A DNA stretch of 64,000 nt from Nitrospira sp. (GCA_024760505.1 CP058931.1:1-64000); one strand, 5' to 3'. Counted from the first letter of the stretch, positions 44,166 to 53,559 are shown. The notes: generated by a model from the sequence alone, not told the origin. Program-made: numbers and translations.

Positions 44166-45050
44166 TTAATCTGACCGTGCACACCTGAAACCAATCGTCT
44201 CGTCTCGGAAATCAGGAACCATAAAACTTCTATTGGTTATTCTGATATCGACTCCTTGGCTTGTATAGCCACTACCTCTCATTGTCTTGTAGGTAGAAGG
44301 AGACCGAATACTCGTCGGCGTAGCAGCATTTTCTTGAAGGTAGAGATCCTCGACATACCAATTATCCGTCCATTCCATAACATTTCCTGCGCCGTCATAA
44401 ACTCCAAAGACACTTTGATCAAGAGGAAAAGCCCCAACCGGAGCCGACACAACATAACCATCGGCCTCTCCTGCAAAATTGGCAGGATGGCCGCTGAGAC
44501 CCTCACCCCACGGCCAGGTGCGACCATCTGTCCCTCGCATAGCTTTTTCCCATTCCTGTTCGGTAGGAAGACGCTTGCCTCTCCATTGACAATAGTCATT
44601 CGCATCACTCCATGACACATAGGTAATCGGCTGATGAGGGCCTCGCAGTAAACCGAGCTTTTCGGCATAGCGGGAAGGCGGACCAGGCTGCCGATGTCCG
44701 GTAGCTTCAACAAATTCCATATACCGCTGGTAGGTAACCTCGTACCGATCAATCCAATATGCATCGAGATGAGCGACGTGCGCAGGCTTTTCATTGAATC
44801 CGCCTTTATCACTCCCAAGAATGAATTCCCCTGCAGGAATTTCAACCATCTCATCTTCATTTGCCCGACCAGAAAGCGCCTCATCTTTTAAGGCCTCAGA
44901 TGATGTCTCCGAGGCTGAAGAAGGTTGAGATTGAAGATCGCGATCCGGCGGAGTTGGAGGAGCATCGGTTCCCCTCAATATTCCCAACACCGGCAACCCG
45001 GTCATAAATAACACCGCAATCAAAAAAATAAGTTTAAATCGACCGTCCAT
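44166..45050 (-). CDS. SUMF1/FGE-sulfatase-fold protein 1, membrane-anchored
   Basis: The 294-residue protein has an N-terminal signal or anchor (about 6-24), a Pro/Ser-rich linker, and a full SUMF1-type domain from about residue 68 (MVEIPAGEFILGS ... VTYQRYMEFVEATGH ... GKRLPTEQEWEKAMRG ... GNVMEWTDNWY ... GFRCARS). Formylglycine-generating enzymes need two cysteines after the RGGS-like turn. Here that segment reads RGSGYTSQGVDIRITNRS, without them, so it is unlikely to make formylglycine. Some relatives use this fold for binding or other oxidations. It is the last gene of the module B run. AGGGGAAC precedes ATG 45050. Confidence 0.75.
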   Translation of the reverse strand: MDGRFKLIFLIAVLFMTGLPVLGILRGTDAPPTPPDRDLQSQPSSASETSSEALKDEALSGRANEDEMVEIPAGEFILGSDKGGFNEKPAHVAHLDAYWIDRYEVTYQRYMEFVEATGHRQPGPPSRYAEKLGLLRGPHQPITYVSWSDANDYCQWRGKRLPTEQEWEKAMRGTDGRTWPWGEGLSGHPANFAGEADGYVVSAPVGAFPLDQSVFGVYDGAGNVMEWTDNWYVEDLYLQENAATPTSIRSPSTYKTMRGSGYTSQGVDIRITNRSFMVPDFRDETIGFRCARSD

Positions 45051-45135
45051 GTTCCCCTATTTCTGGTCCGTCAAGGTTGCCTATTCCGAGAAACTATGGG
45101 CGATTAGTCTCGCCGACGAGGAGATTGATTATTGT

Positions 45136-46053
45136 TTATGAGGATTGAGGATTCTCAGTTGGAGGATCTTTTGCGCACCGAAATCCAACACTGGCATCGT
45201 TCCTCCACATTTTCGCGGCAAAACGCTTGGTCACCCTTGCGCCTATACGAGATTCACGCCAAGAACCTCCACGAATGACTTTATTCTCGTCTTCGTCTTT
45301 TGGGCCGTGGGGGTCCCGATACGGAGCTTGCTGATAATAGTCTGGAGCATAACTATCCATGACCCACTCAGCCACATTGCCGGTGACATCATAGAGTCCA
45401 AATGGGCTTCTCCCTACTTCATAAGATCCCACGGGAGCTAAAAACTTAAAGCCATCCTCCTCCCCATCCACATTGGCAAACTGATAGTCAAACTTATCAC
45501 CCCAGGGATAACGGCGTTTTCCTTCTCCCCTTGCCGCTTTTTCCCACTCCGCTTCTGTCGGCAACCGCTTGCCAGCCCAACGACAATACCCAAAGGCGTC
45601 GTTCCAGGTCACCGCCACCACCGGATAATCGGGCCCGATCAATTTGGAGACATCATCTTCAAAGACCGGCACCTTAGGCTTGTCCCGTTTCGTCATGGTG
45701 ATATATCGCTCATAATCTGCCTGCGTGACTTCTTTAAGATCAATGTAAAACGTTTGGAGGTATACCGGATGGGGTGGCCCTTCATCGGGGTCCCCATCGC
45801 CAATGCCCATGGTAAATGGTCCTTCAGGAATTTCGACCATTTCACGATTATCATCCCCCACGAGCGTTTTATACATAGAAAAGTCTTGTGTGGGCATTGG
45901 CTGCAACACACGGACATTGGCCGATTGACCGGCCGACAACTCATCCAAATCTTTTTTCCCTTTATAGGTCATAACAATCAACATCACGATCATCATGATG
46001 AAAGAGCCAAACACAAATAGAATGGCCCCCATGAGGACCCGTTGATTTTCCAT
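45136..46053 (-). CDS. SUMF1/FGE-sulfatase-fold protein 2, membrane-anchored
   Basis: The 305-residue protein has one membrane helix (about 8-29) and a periplasmic SUMF1 domain from about residue 70 (MVEIPEGPFTMGIGDGDPDEG ... VTQADYERYIT ... GKRLPTEAEWEKAARGE ... GNVAEWVMDSY ... VGFRCAKDP). The catalytic-cysteine region reads RGGSWRESRIGARVTKRF, so the FGE cysteines are missing. It resembles its neighbour and the protein at 60069-61010. It lies between the glycine-rich membrane gene and the other SUMF1 gene, 50 bp or more apart, in one orientation. Confidence 0.75.
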   Translation of the reverse strand: MENQRVLMGAILFVFGSFIMMIVMLIVMTYKGKKDLDELSAGQSANVRVLQPMPTQDFSMYKTLVGDDNREMVEIPEGPFTMGIGDGDPDEGPPHPVYLQTFYIDLKEVTQADYERYITMTKRDKPKVPVFEDDVSKLIGPDYPVVAVTWNDAFGYCRWAGKRLPTEAEWEKAARGEGKRRYPWGDKFDYQFANVDGEEDGFKFLAPVGSYEVGRSPFGLYDVTGNVAEWVMDSYAPDYYQQAPYRDPHGPKDEDENKVIRGGSWRESRIGARVTKRFAAKMWRNDASVGFRCAKDPPTENPQSS

Positions 46054-46103
46054 TACTATTTTTCCTCTCGCTTCAACCTACTCAGCACGATACTTCAGTT
46101 TGA

Positions 46104-46481
46104 TTAGGGTTGCATAGGACCATGATGCTTGACGTTCGACTCAGGAAGGTTCTGATTTCGTTGTTGCCAGGTCTCAATGAGCATCGAAATCCAAATTCCC
46201 AAAAATCCACCCATCGCCGCCCCTGACGCGGCACCAACGGTCACAGCCTCCGTTCCACTCAATCCTAAAGCCAACAGTCCACCTAAAATGGTCCCGATAA
46301 AAATGCTCAAAAAAAATCCCCGGCCGCCGACTAAGCCTACCCCGGCGCCAAGAAGGGCTCCGACTGCCAGCGCGACAGGGAGCCACCCCTCTCCCATATA
46401 GATTCCGATCAACAGACCCACTGTCCCTAATCCCAGGATACCCAAGAGGACATCAAATATTTTCGATGGAGTTACTTTCAC
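46104..46481 (-). CDS. Glycine-rich (glycine-zipper-like) membrane protein
   Basis: The 125-residue protein has four closely packed hydrophobic segments (about 10-28, 34-52, 55-70 and 78-100) rich in GxxxG patterns (GALLGAGVGLVGG, GAASGAAMGGFLG), typical of helix-packing membrane proteins. The C-terminal 25 residues are polar. It starts at GTG 46481, 4 bp after the DUF3047 stop, which suggests coupling. It may be a structural subunit of the module B complex; nothing in the sequence shows enzymatic activity. Confidence 0.6.
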   Translation of the reverse strand: MKVTPSKIFDVLLGILGLGTVGLLIGIYMGEGWLPVALAVGALLGAGVGLVGGRGFFLSIFIGTILGGLLALGLSGTEAVTVGAASGAAMGGFLGIWISMLIETWQQRNQNLPESNVKHHGPMQP

Positions 46482-46484
46482 TTT

Positions 46485-47219
46485 TCATTCCCGCCCAAGA
46501 TCACCGCTGGATGATTCAGATTGAACCCGAATAGAACCGAAATCCACCTCCACTCCCGGCCCCCCTAACAAGGAAATACCCCAGGCATGCGGGGCCGGTT
46601 CATGGTCATGAATCTTCAGAAAATCTTCATACACATTAACCCGCTCCTCAACCCACTTCCCAAGGGATTCAGTCCCACTGCGAATGACAATTTCTGTTGA
46701 GCTAAACATGCCACCCTCTTTGACTGACCCTACCGGAAGGGTGGCACTCCACACATATTTCGTGTTCACGGGAATAAACATTAAGTCGACATCCAAGGAC
46801 GGGTAGATGGCGGCCAGGAAATCGGCGTTATCGGGAACACTCTGTAATCTCCAACGCCAAGTGAGAATAGGGTGTTGCTTCGGATCCCACGTCATCTGCT
46901 TGGTATACACCCGTTGATTGGCGTTTTTCGCAGAAAGAAAAAAAGCCCCGCCCTCTTCTTGAATCGTATAGGTTTCATGGGCTGTGACCGTACTCCGCTG
47001 CGCTTCCCATCCTTGAGGAAATCCTTTGGCATCAGGATGCTGAAAGTCCTCCAACACCATCGAACTACCGGAAGGCCCTGAGCTCGGGACCTCTTGGGCC
47101 CACGCGGCACTACTTCCATTTATCAGAAGGCCCACGACCACCCATGCCAAACAAGCCGCGCTTACCCGGCTCCGCTTCACACCCTCTAAATTATTTTGTT
47201 GCCAAGAACAGATTCTCAT
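46485..47219 (-). CDS. DUF3047-family exported protein
   Basis: The 244-residue protein has an export signal (hydrophobic about 22-40, cleavage near AWAQ). A beta-rich domain follows of the DUF3047 type, with DFQHPDAKGFPQGW, WRWRLQSVPDNADFLAAIYP, the YVWSATLPVGSV block and RNVYEDF-like segments. The family's role is unknown. Its ATG overlaps the oxidase stop by one base (TAATG), so it is translated with the oxidase and is probably a periplasmic partner of it. Confidence 0.7.
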   Translation of the reverse strand: MRICSWQQNNLEGVKRSRVSAACLAWVVVGLLINGSSAAWAQEVPSSGPSGSSMVLEDFQHPDAKGFPQGWEAQRSTVTAHETYTIQEEGGAFFLSAKNANQRVYTKQMTWDPKQHPILTWRWRLQSVPDNADFLAAIYPSLDVDLMFIPVNTKYVWSATLPVGSVKEGGMFSSTEIVIRSGTESLGKWVEERVNVYEDFLKIHDHEPAPHAWGISLLGGPGVEVDFGSIRVQSESSSGDLGRE

Positions 47220-49090
47220 TACGCGGATTCCTCTTCTGAAATGACCTGAATCACCGGAGAAGGCCTTGCAAATTCAGCCGTTCGCCGTTCTACCACTCGC
47301 TGATCCCATCGGCTAAGCCAAAACACAAAAAAGACTGACGACCAAAAAACAATCATATTGAGGGTGACCATTTTCGCCGCAAATCCCAGGGAAGGCGTAA
47401 ATGACCACGAGGATCGATCGGGCATTAATTCAGAAATATGCCACCCCAATCGGCCCACAGACCTGATGTACCCCATCAACCCCATTACCCAGGTAAACGC
47501 GGCAGCGACCACAAACAGCGCCACAATCCCACGCGGGGTAATTCGTCCCCAATGCACAGGCCCATTGATATGGGCGCCCCGCAACATTAATCGATTCAAT
47601 AATATCCCTCCAACAACCACCGTCGCGGTTGTCATCCCCTGAGGCGATGAAAGACCCACCCGAACATTTGCCGGAATATAGAACCCGTAAATGGCCAACC
47701 ACACGATATTGGCAATTCCCATGAGAAATAACATCAATAAGAAAATATTTCCCTTTGAGGCCCACTTGACTGTCATCACACGATTAGCTCGCCGATACAG
47801 AATGTAACTCAACGCGGTTAAACAGATCATGACGTTCACCGCACCATTCTTCGCGGACATCACACCGAATTGACCAATGACCGGGTGCTGGGCCGCGCCC
47901 ATCGCTTTCATCTCACTGCCACTCATGGCAATGGTATGCGGCGTAAACCACACGAGGAAACACACCATCAGCCCAAAAAGGATCGCCTTAAAGTGGGGAT
48001 GAAAGCGCTCACCACCTTGAAGACGCGCCAGGGATTGCCAGATGTAATAGTTAATTCCTAGAAACAAGACCCCAACCATAATCGCTTGGAGGACAAACAG
48101 CCACGACAACATGCCTCCCATCATCGCCATACCCATCGTTTGCCTGAACTCAAAGACGGCCCTCATCAACCAGTAGCCGGCAAGGGGCATGGGGAGAAGC
48201 GCACACACCACCACTACAAGAAAAACATGTCCAACCCAATCGTAATATGCACGGTCCTCCGCGGTTTTGGACATGAAAAACCGGTAGGTCGCATAGGCGA
48301 CAACCACTGCGCCACCCGACATAATATCCGCCAAAAAACGGTGCGTATTCAGTGGATTCCATAATGGAGAGTGCAGGAGATGCCACACATTCCCCAAAAA
48401 ATGACCTTGGGCATCAACCCCGGCCGGGGCCATCATAAACGAAGCCCATGAATTCGCTAACAACAACAAAATGACTCCGGTTGCATTTGAGAGTACACCA
48501 AGAGTCATATGCACCCACTTCAGCGCCGGGGTTTTGAGGAAATCCCAGGAGTAATAATAGAGGGCCAGGAGGAAGGCTTCACTCACAAACACCATGGCAT
48601 ACACCGGCATGACCGGCTTAAACGTCCCCCCCATGTAACTCATAAACCCCGGGTAAAGAGTCACAAAGGTTACCAGCATGAGGGAGCCTAACAAGGCCGT
48701 AATAGAAAGCGACAACAGTGCCACACGCAAAATATCATGGGCCAATCCATCCAATTTCTGTCGGGATGTCTGTTGTTTTCGTGTGATTCCTAAAAATTCT
48801 AATAACAAGCTAAACAAAGGAATAGATAAGACAAAGCCACCGAAATACGTGTGCTGCTGAGTCACAAACCATACAACCAACCGGTTATCCACCAAAGGAT
48901 AGGAGGAATAGCCCTGAGGGCTTTCCGCGACGGACGGACTGGAAATAGACCCTGGAGTTTGGTAGAAAATATCCTGGCTTGTCTGCCCTTCAGTCGAGGG
49001 CAAGGTCTGATTATCCATGCCCAATGCCAACCCGGCCTGAAGCAGAACGAAAAGCAGCACACTCACCGATGTTTTGAAAATTGTTCTCAA
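47219..49090 (-). CDS. Cytochrome bd-like oxidase subunit (module B)
   Basis: The 623-residue paralogue of the module A oxidase has a signal-like first helix (about 6-24), then about a dozen helices. It conserves the same residues: H80 (QQHTYFG), E171 (FVSEAF), H194, H237, H240 and H250 (NTHRFLAD), plus histidines in TPHTIAM and AAQHPVIGQ. The CydA GRQPW motif and a CydB partner are missing here too. The start is a TTG at 49090, overlapping the stop region of the upstream gene, with GGTGA six bases before it. Its neighbours are entirely different from those in module A, and no cytochrome c is adjacent. Confidence 0.8.
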   Translation of the reverse strand: MRTIFKTSVSVLLFVLLQAGLALGMDNQTLPSTEGQTSQDIFYQTPGSISSPSVAESPQGYSSYPLVDNRLVVWFVTQQHTYFGGFVLSIPLFSLLLEFLGITRKQQTSRQKLDGLAHDILRVALLSLSITALLGSLMLVTFVTLYPGFMSYMGGTFKPVMPVYAMVFVSEAFLLALYYYSWDFLKTPALKWVHMTLGVLSNATGVILLLLANSWASFMMAPAGVDAQGHFLGNVWHLLHSPLWNPLNTHRFLADIMSGGAVVVAYATYRFFMSKTAEDRAYYDWVGHVFLVVVVCALLPMPLAGYWLMRAVFEFRQTMGMAMMGGMLSWLFVLQAIMVGVLFLGINYYIWQSLARLQGGERFHPHFKAILFGLMVCFLVWFTPHTIAMSGSEMKAMGAAQHPVIGQFGVMSAKNGAVNVMICLTALSYILYRRANRVMTVKWASKGNIFLLMLFLMGIANIVWLAIYGFYIPANVRVGLSSPQGMTTATVVVGGILLNRLMLRGAHINGPVHWGRITPRGIVALFVVAAAFTWVMGLMGYIRSVGRLGWHISELMPDRSSWSFTPSLGFAAKMVTLNMIVFWSSVFFVFWLSRWDQRVVERRTAEFARPSPVIQVISEEESA

Positions 49091-49091
49091 T

Positions 49092-50165
49092 TTAATTCAC
49101 CAGATTGCCATGCCCCACTTTGACGTCAGGGATGGAAGTAAGAGTTGCAGAATCTTTAGAACTTTGGAGGATCCCCATCACGAATGGACAACGTTGTATG
49201 GATTCAGGAATGCCGACGAGCTGCTCTTCATAGGATTTCCGCCAGCCCAGAAAGAGGGTATACAGCGCCATCAACATGGCGGTACAGGCGGCTATCCCCA
49301 TAAATCCTACTTGAGAAATCTGCTCTACCCGCAATACAAAGGCGGCCATCCCCATGAGAACCAGAAAATACGTCGCTGAAAAGGTCAGATTTGGCCACAT
49401 CCAAAACCAGAGAGATGACAGCCAGGTTCGTGGCCTGCCTCCCTGGGTATTTTGAGGATATAACGATTCCCCGCTGAAAAACGTCTTCATTCCGATCGAG
49501 GCGATCATAACGGGAACCAGTAGGGATTGAAGGATGGGTTGCAGTTCAATCGGCCCCACGGTGAACAGGAGCCATGAACCGGCTATCCCTATCATGGTTG
49601 CCAACGCTCCCCATTTCACAATACTTCCTATCTCCTGCGGAATCCATTTTCGTAATGCCTCTCCGTCAGGAAAGGTTGGGACGACAACCCCTTGTTGCCT
49701 CATCCGTTGTACATGACCGATTTCAAAGGCATCCCGAGTCACGGACGTACATGAAATGATGGTTGCCATCATGGCCGGACCTTCCGGATGGAGCAAAAAA
49801 TCATAGGCCACAAATACTTGAAGAATCGCCAAAACCAAGAGGGATAATTGAATTCCATAGACCAGACCAATCCATACCACCAACCATGCCCACAGCTGAG
49901 CCCCGTCTTCGCGCCAGGACTCCATAAGAGAGACTCCCCGGCCCTGTCGATAGGACCAAATGGCGGTAAGCATACAAATACACCCGGTGAATGCCAGAAG
50001 CACCAATGGATTGGAAAGCGGCAAGACAGGCTTGAGAAGGTGATAGATCCCAAAAGCCACTAAGCCGGGAGCCAGCATCACCAAACGCTTCCGCTTGCGA
50101 ACGGGTTGATCCGTCACCAGGGCATTCAATTGCGGAAGGACACGAAGGGAAAGTCGATGCAACAT
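49092..50165 (-). CDS. Polytopic membrane protein, module B
   Basis: The 357-residue inner-membrane protein has about eight hydrophobic segments, the first pair at about 28-70 and others through 300, and a soluble loop near 140-195 with CTSVTRDAFEIGHVQRMRQQ. The C-terminus is soluble and contains a lone cysteine. I do not recognise a family. The start is uncertain; I chose ATG 50165 because the longer reading from 50255 would overlap the end of the upstream gene by 26 bp. The gene is followed after 1 bp by the bd-like oxidase, strongly suggesting translational coupling. Confidence 0.6.
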   Translation of the reverse strand: MLHRLSLRVLPQLNALVTDQPVRKRKRLVMLAPGLVAFGIYHLLKPVLPLSNPLVLLAFTGCICMLTAIWSYRQGRGVSLMESWREDGAQLWAWLVVWIGLVYGIQLSLLVLAILQVFVAYDFLLHPEGPAMMATIISCTSVTRDAFEIGHVQRMRQQGVVVPTFPDGEALRKWIPQEIGSIVKWGALATMIGIAGSWLLFTVGPIELQPILQSLLVPVMIASIGMKTFFSGESLYPQNTQGGRPRTWLSSLWFWMWPNLTFSATYFLVLMGMAAFVLRVEQISQVGFMGIAACTAMLMALYTLFLGWRKSYEEQLVGIPESIQRCPFVMGILQSSKDSATLTSIPDVKVGHGNLVN

Positions 50166-50229
50166 ATCGTTACTCGCTTCGAAGAGATTTCTAGATTGAT
50201 CGTTTGCGCTAATTCGCTCACAAGGCGCT

Positions 50230-50724
50230 TCATGCGCGCCCTGCCGCCATACCAAAATAACGGGCTTTCACCTCTTCCATGAGTGCAACCGTGACCGCGG
50301 GCATCCCACGATCCAAAGCCGTTCGCTCCAACTCAATTCTCGCCATTGCCCGAATTCCTGACGGAACATTATTGATACGGCGCTCTGCGTCCGGAGTCCA
50401 CTCCACCATCCCCTTATTCCGCGCTGATCCAACTCGGGCAACTGTCACAACCCTTTGCCCCCTGGTAGAGGCAAACTCCTCCACCTCTTCCCGAACAAGA
50501 GGAAGTAAATAGGGAGGAAGCCGGCTCAACTGATATAGGGCCTCGTCCGTCCAGAGGACGCGGGAAACCACCGGATCCAATTGTTTAGCATTCCCTTCTG
50601 CTCCAAGGGAAAATCCGCACCGATCGCAATGAAATTTCGCAAACACAGCATCGGACGGTAACTCCTCAACCTCCACAATTCGTAAAGGATAGTCACAACC
50701 GCATTGCATGAACAGCCTATCCAA
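50230..50724 (-). CDS. PCP_red-domain protein with zinc-ribbon-like N-terminus
   Basis: The 164-residue protein ends in a PCP_red-type helical domain (about 112-158, WTPDAERRINNVPSGIRAMA then IELERTALDRGMPAVT), first named in the 57-kD subunit of light-independent protochlorophyllide reductase and later found in many non-phototrophs. The N-terminus has C8, C10, C34 and C37, compatible with a small metal ribbon. No chlorophyll genes are nearby, so a bacteriochlorophyll role is unlikely. Its start overlaps the upstream membrane gene by 8 bp. Confidence 0.65.
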   Translation of the reverse strand: MDRLFMQCGCDYPLRIVEVEELPSDAVFAKFHCDRCGFSLGAEGNAKQLDPVVSRVLWTDEALYQLSRLPPYLLPLVREEVEEFASTRGQRVVTVARVGSARNKGMVEWTPDAERRINNVPSGIRAMARIELERTALDRGMPAVTVALMEEVKARYFGMAAGRA

Positions 50725-51442
50725 TTTTTCCCGGATAGAGAATATAGAGCATCGTATAGGTAAACGTTCCGGTCACAAACAGCACACAATAAATCACCAT
50801 GGTAAATCGTCCGAGCACTCGATGCCGTCTGGCCCCATTGGGCCAAATCCGCTGAATAGATATTTCAATGCCGAACACCAGCGCAATGAGAAGAATAAGA
50901 CCAAGATATACACTGAATTTCCCCATGGAAAATCCAGACGTCATCACCCGTGAGAGAAAAAACAAAAGGACAATCGTGGTGACCCCTCCGAGGATCATCA
51001 CAATACGTCTCCCGGACGTTTTTAAAATAGCATCCTTCAAGACCCGCTTCCCTTCCACGAAGGTCTGTGACCTGAACCCCAATACCATCATATAAATGGC
51101 CATCACGAGGCCGATCACGACCAGGAGGATATGAAGCGTCAGGACAGGTACAAACACCTGGTCGTATAACCATTGAGGTCCGCCAAAGCCTTCCTTGCCC
51201 TCAAATGCCAGGACCCCAAGACTACGAAACAGATAATAACTGATAAAGAAGGCAAGCATGGCAACCATCCCACCGAACATCAGCCAATGGTGGCGATCAT
51301 TTTTATGCTGTCTCGCCTGAATCCATCCGACAATAAACAATGTCGTAAAGAACGTCGCCATGAGTTGGCTCACATCCGCTCCAACCGTGGCATGGGTCCC
51401 GAAAAATCCCGGTTCTCTCAGCCATACCGCCATTTCATCCAT
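50717..51442 (-). CDS. DUF420-like membrane protein
   Basis: The 241-residue protein has about six membrane helices and several histidines placed near helix ends (QHKNDRHHW, LTLHILLV, ARRHRVLGRF), the pattern of the DUF420/YozB group, which is often found next to haem-copper oxidase or haem genes. It could ligate haem, which remains unproven. The C-terminal helix ends at YILYPGKIG. It overlaps the next gene by 8 bp and lies 22 bp after the methyltransferase gene. Confidence 0.65.
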   Translation of the reverse strand: MDEMAVWLREPGFFGTHATVGADVSQLMATFFTTLFIVGWIQARQHKNDRHHWLMFGGMVAMLAFFISYYLFRSLGVLAFEGKEGFGGPQWLYDQVFVPVLTLHILLVVIGLVMAIYMMVLGFRSQTFVEGKRVLKDAILKTSGRRIVMILGGVTTIVLLFFLSRVMTSGFSMGKFSVYLGLILLIALVFGIEISIQRIWPNGARRHRVLGRFTMVIYCVLFVTGTFTYTMLYILYPGKIG

Positions 51443-51464
51443 AATTTCGTGCCATGCCCTTCTG

Positions 51465-52442
51465 TTATTTCGTGCCTTGAATCATGGCACGCGGTTCTAA
51501 TTCTTCCACAAGTCGAAAGCCGGCTTGTTCCATCCATTGGCGACTGTCTTGAATCGTAAAGCATTCGCCACATTCTGTGTTTACCAGAATATGAACAGCA
51601 AAGGCCGTCGTCCAAGCAGGGCTCGTTTTAGCCGGATCCAAGAACCGGTCTTTAATGATCAACCGCCCCCCCTCGTTCAAACAGGCAAATACTTTTTTCA
51701 CCAGTGCCGCATTGCTACTGCCATCCTGATAATGCAGAATATCCGACATGAGGGCAAGGTCATACGTCCCCTGAAATGCATCGACATGAAAGTTGCCGCC
51801 TTGCAAGTGGATACGATCCCCCAATCCCGCTTGATCTACATGTTCTTTGGTCACCTTCAAGGTTTGCGGGAGATCAAAAACCGTGGCGGACAACCCGGGA
51901 TGCTCCAGGCAAAAGGCAATGGCATTGGTTCCGGCCCCACCACCAATATCTAGCATCCGTACCGGTCCATGAATGGGGACACTTTTCGCCAATCCCTGCC
52001 CGCTTCCCTGCCCGATTCGATCCAGGACGGTGAGCACATGAGCTCCCAGTTCCGGATTCGTTTCAAAGACATGCTGCGTCACAGGTGACCGTCCGGTTTT
52101 TACGGTCTGTTCCAACTGCCCCCAATGACTCCACTCAGCGTCATGCAACAGCAATAAATGGCCCACATACTCTGAGCTTGATTGCACCAAATGTCTTTCA
52201 GCCACAGGAGTATTGGTATACACCTTCTCTTCCTTCGTTAACACACGCATGGCGACTAGTGCGTTCATGACCAACTCCAAGGCCCGTGGATTGAGCTTCA
52301 GGGAATCGGCGACCTCATTGACCGTGAGCGACTGCCCCTTGAGTGCGGTAAAGAGATCAAGCTTAACAGCGGTGAGGAGAATTTTGGTTTCCCAGTAGTA
52401 TCCTATCTGGAATATATCTGCGAGAGATGATTCACGTGTCAC
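51465..52442 (-). CDS. SAM-dependent O-methyltransferase with dimerisation domain
   Basis: The 325-residue protein has an N-terminal winged-helix dimerisation domain (about 15-95, KILLTAVKLDLFTALKG) and a catalytic domain with the SAM motif MLDIGGGAGTNAIAF (about 172-186), ALMSDILHYQDG and LIIKDRFLD. That is the layout of plant-type O-methyltransferases and of BchU/CrtF-type enzymes. The substrate is unknown; a quinone, carotenoid or porphyrin is possible in this setting. It starts at GTG 52442 without a strong ribosome site. It heads the module B operon, with a promoter at 52492-52520. Confidence 0.75.
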   Translation of the reverse strand: MTRESSLADIFQIGYYWETKILLTAVKLDLFTALKGQSLTVNEVADSLKLNPRALELVMNALVAMRVLTKEEKVYTNTPVAERHLVQSSSEYVGHLLLLHDAEWSHWGQLEQTVKTGRSPVTQHVFETNPELGAHVLTVLDRIGQGSGQGLAKSVPIHGPVRMLDIGGGAGTNAIAFCLEHPGLSATVFDLPQTLKVTKEHVDQAGLGDRIHLQGGNFHVDAFQGTYDLALMSDILHYQDGSSNAALVKKVFACLNEGGRLIIKDRFLDPAKTSPAWTTAFAVHILVNTECGECFTIQDSRQWMEQAGFRLVEELEPRAMIQGTK

Positions 52443-52491
52443 TCAGGGCCTCAAACTCAAATTACAGCATGAGAAATTATTTTCGATGTCG

Positions 52492-52520
52492 ATCTTAACG
52501 GGGTCATTTTGCGAGGTCAA
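52492..52520 (-). promoter_or_regulatory. Sigma-70 promoter of module B
   Basis: On the minus strand TTGACC (52515-52520) and TAAGAT (52492-52497) are separated by exactly 17 bp. The predicted start near 52485 gives a 43-base leader before GTG 52442. Confidence 0.5.
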
Positions 52521-52554
52521 ATGTTTAACACTTAGGATCAATGGCAAAGCACCC

Positions 52555-52597
52555 AATAAAAAATAAGGGCAACTAGCTCATCGCTAGTTGCCCTTAT
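52555..52597 (-). terminator. Intrinsic terminator after the cupredoxin-like gene
   Basis: A 15-bp perfect stem (arms 52583-52597 and 52563-52577, with GGGCAACTAGC paired to GCTAGTTGCCC) and a 5-base loop is followed on the minus strand by T-rich sequence (TTTTTTATT). It isolates the gene at 52628 from module B. Confidence 0.85.
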
Positions 52598-52627
52598 CTG
52601 AGGAATTATTTCCTGACCGAAACGGAC

Positions 52628-53422
52628 TTATTTAATTTCAAAATTGGCTTCGACGGTTCCCCCGTCCTTCACATCCACATCGGCTTCTACTTCCCCGGCA
52701 ATAGGATGCCAGGCTTTTACTTTGTGCTTGCCGGCAGGTACGTCCTTGATTTCAAAGGTTCCATCGGCACCGGCCACGCCATAATGAGCATTGGTTACCG
52801 GCAAGTACCAGCCTTGCATAAATTCATGTTGGTCACATTGCAACCGCAACACAGAACCCTTTTTCGACATTTTCAATTTGACGCTTTTCTCTAAAGAATC
52901 ACCTTTTTTGGCCAGACCGATATTAAACTCGGTGCTGGACTTGGCACCCAATTGATCAAAGCTATGCGGGTTATGTAACACACCTTCAGCTGATTTAGGA
53001 TCGCTGGGATCGGCATCGTTATTGACTACCTTAAAGAGGCCCTTACTTACGGCCACTCCGGTATACGGCTTAAACTCGCACAATTCGGCTTCCACCAATT
53101 GCGGGGCCTCCTTGTCGGCTTTGCCTAAAAATGCTTTGTCTTCAATATCAGTAACCGCCACCACCGCGTTTTTTAACCCCTTGCTTCCATCCACTTCCAC
53201 TTCCTTCAGCAACCGGGTATTCCCATCCGCACTCTTACTCTCATTTTTTTTGCAAAAATCAACATTGGGAAACTTTGAAAACGCGAATTCTTTCGGTGGG
53301 GGAACTGCTCCAGTAAACGTGACTTTCCCCTTGATAGTTCCTCCAGCCTGGGCGACTAATGGGGCAGCAACAAGAATGCAGCCCACTAAAAAAGACATAG
53401 TTAAAGACTGACGATTCCTCAT
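52628..53422 (-). CDS. Exported cupredoxin-like / carboxypeptidase-regulatory-like protein 1
   Basis: The 264-residue protein has a signal peptide (hydrophobic 8-26, cleavage near AQAGG). A beta-sandwich region has candidate type 1 copper ligands H150 or H153 (LHNPHSFD), C196, H199 and M202 (LQCDQHEFM). The last 60 residues form a CarboxypepD_reg-like domain (GTFEIKDVPAGKHKVKAWHP). Cysteines C57 and C115 are shared with the two paralogues at 57848 and 58784. It is probably a periplasmic copper protein for electron transfer or copper delivery. A strong AGGAGGA precedes ATG 53422; it has its own promoter and terminator and is monocistronic. Confidence 0.72.
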   Translation of the reverse strand: MRNRQSLTMSFLVGCILVAAPLVAQAGGTIKGKVTFTGAVPPPKEFAFSKFPNVDFCKKNESKSADGNTRLLKEVEVDGSKGLKNAVVAVTDIEDKAFLGKADKEAPQLVEAELCEFKPYTGVAVSKGLFKVVNNDADPSDPKSAEGVLHNPHSFDQLGAKSSTEFNIGLAKKGDSLEKSVKLKMSKKGSVLRLQCDQHEFMQGWYLPVTNAHYGVAGADGTFEIKDVPAGKHKVKAWHPIAGEVEADVDVKDGGTVEANFEIK

Positions 53423-53559
53423 GATTCTTCCTCCTAGTTAAGAATAAAATTGAGTTGACGTGGGAAAACAACCTAACTCGATAAGATCAACCCCTTTTAC
53501 CCCGGCCAGGTATAAAAAAGCTGATCTTGAAATGGATCGTCCGACAGCACCCACTTCCG

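Noticed and set aside
50230..50724. PCP_red protein as evidence for photosynthesis genes
   Set aside because: Only the small helical domain is present; no protochlorophyllide reductase subunits or other chlorophyll genes are in the window.
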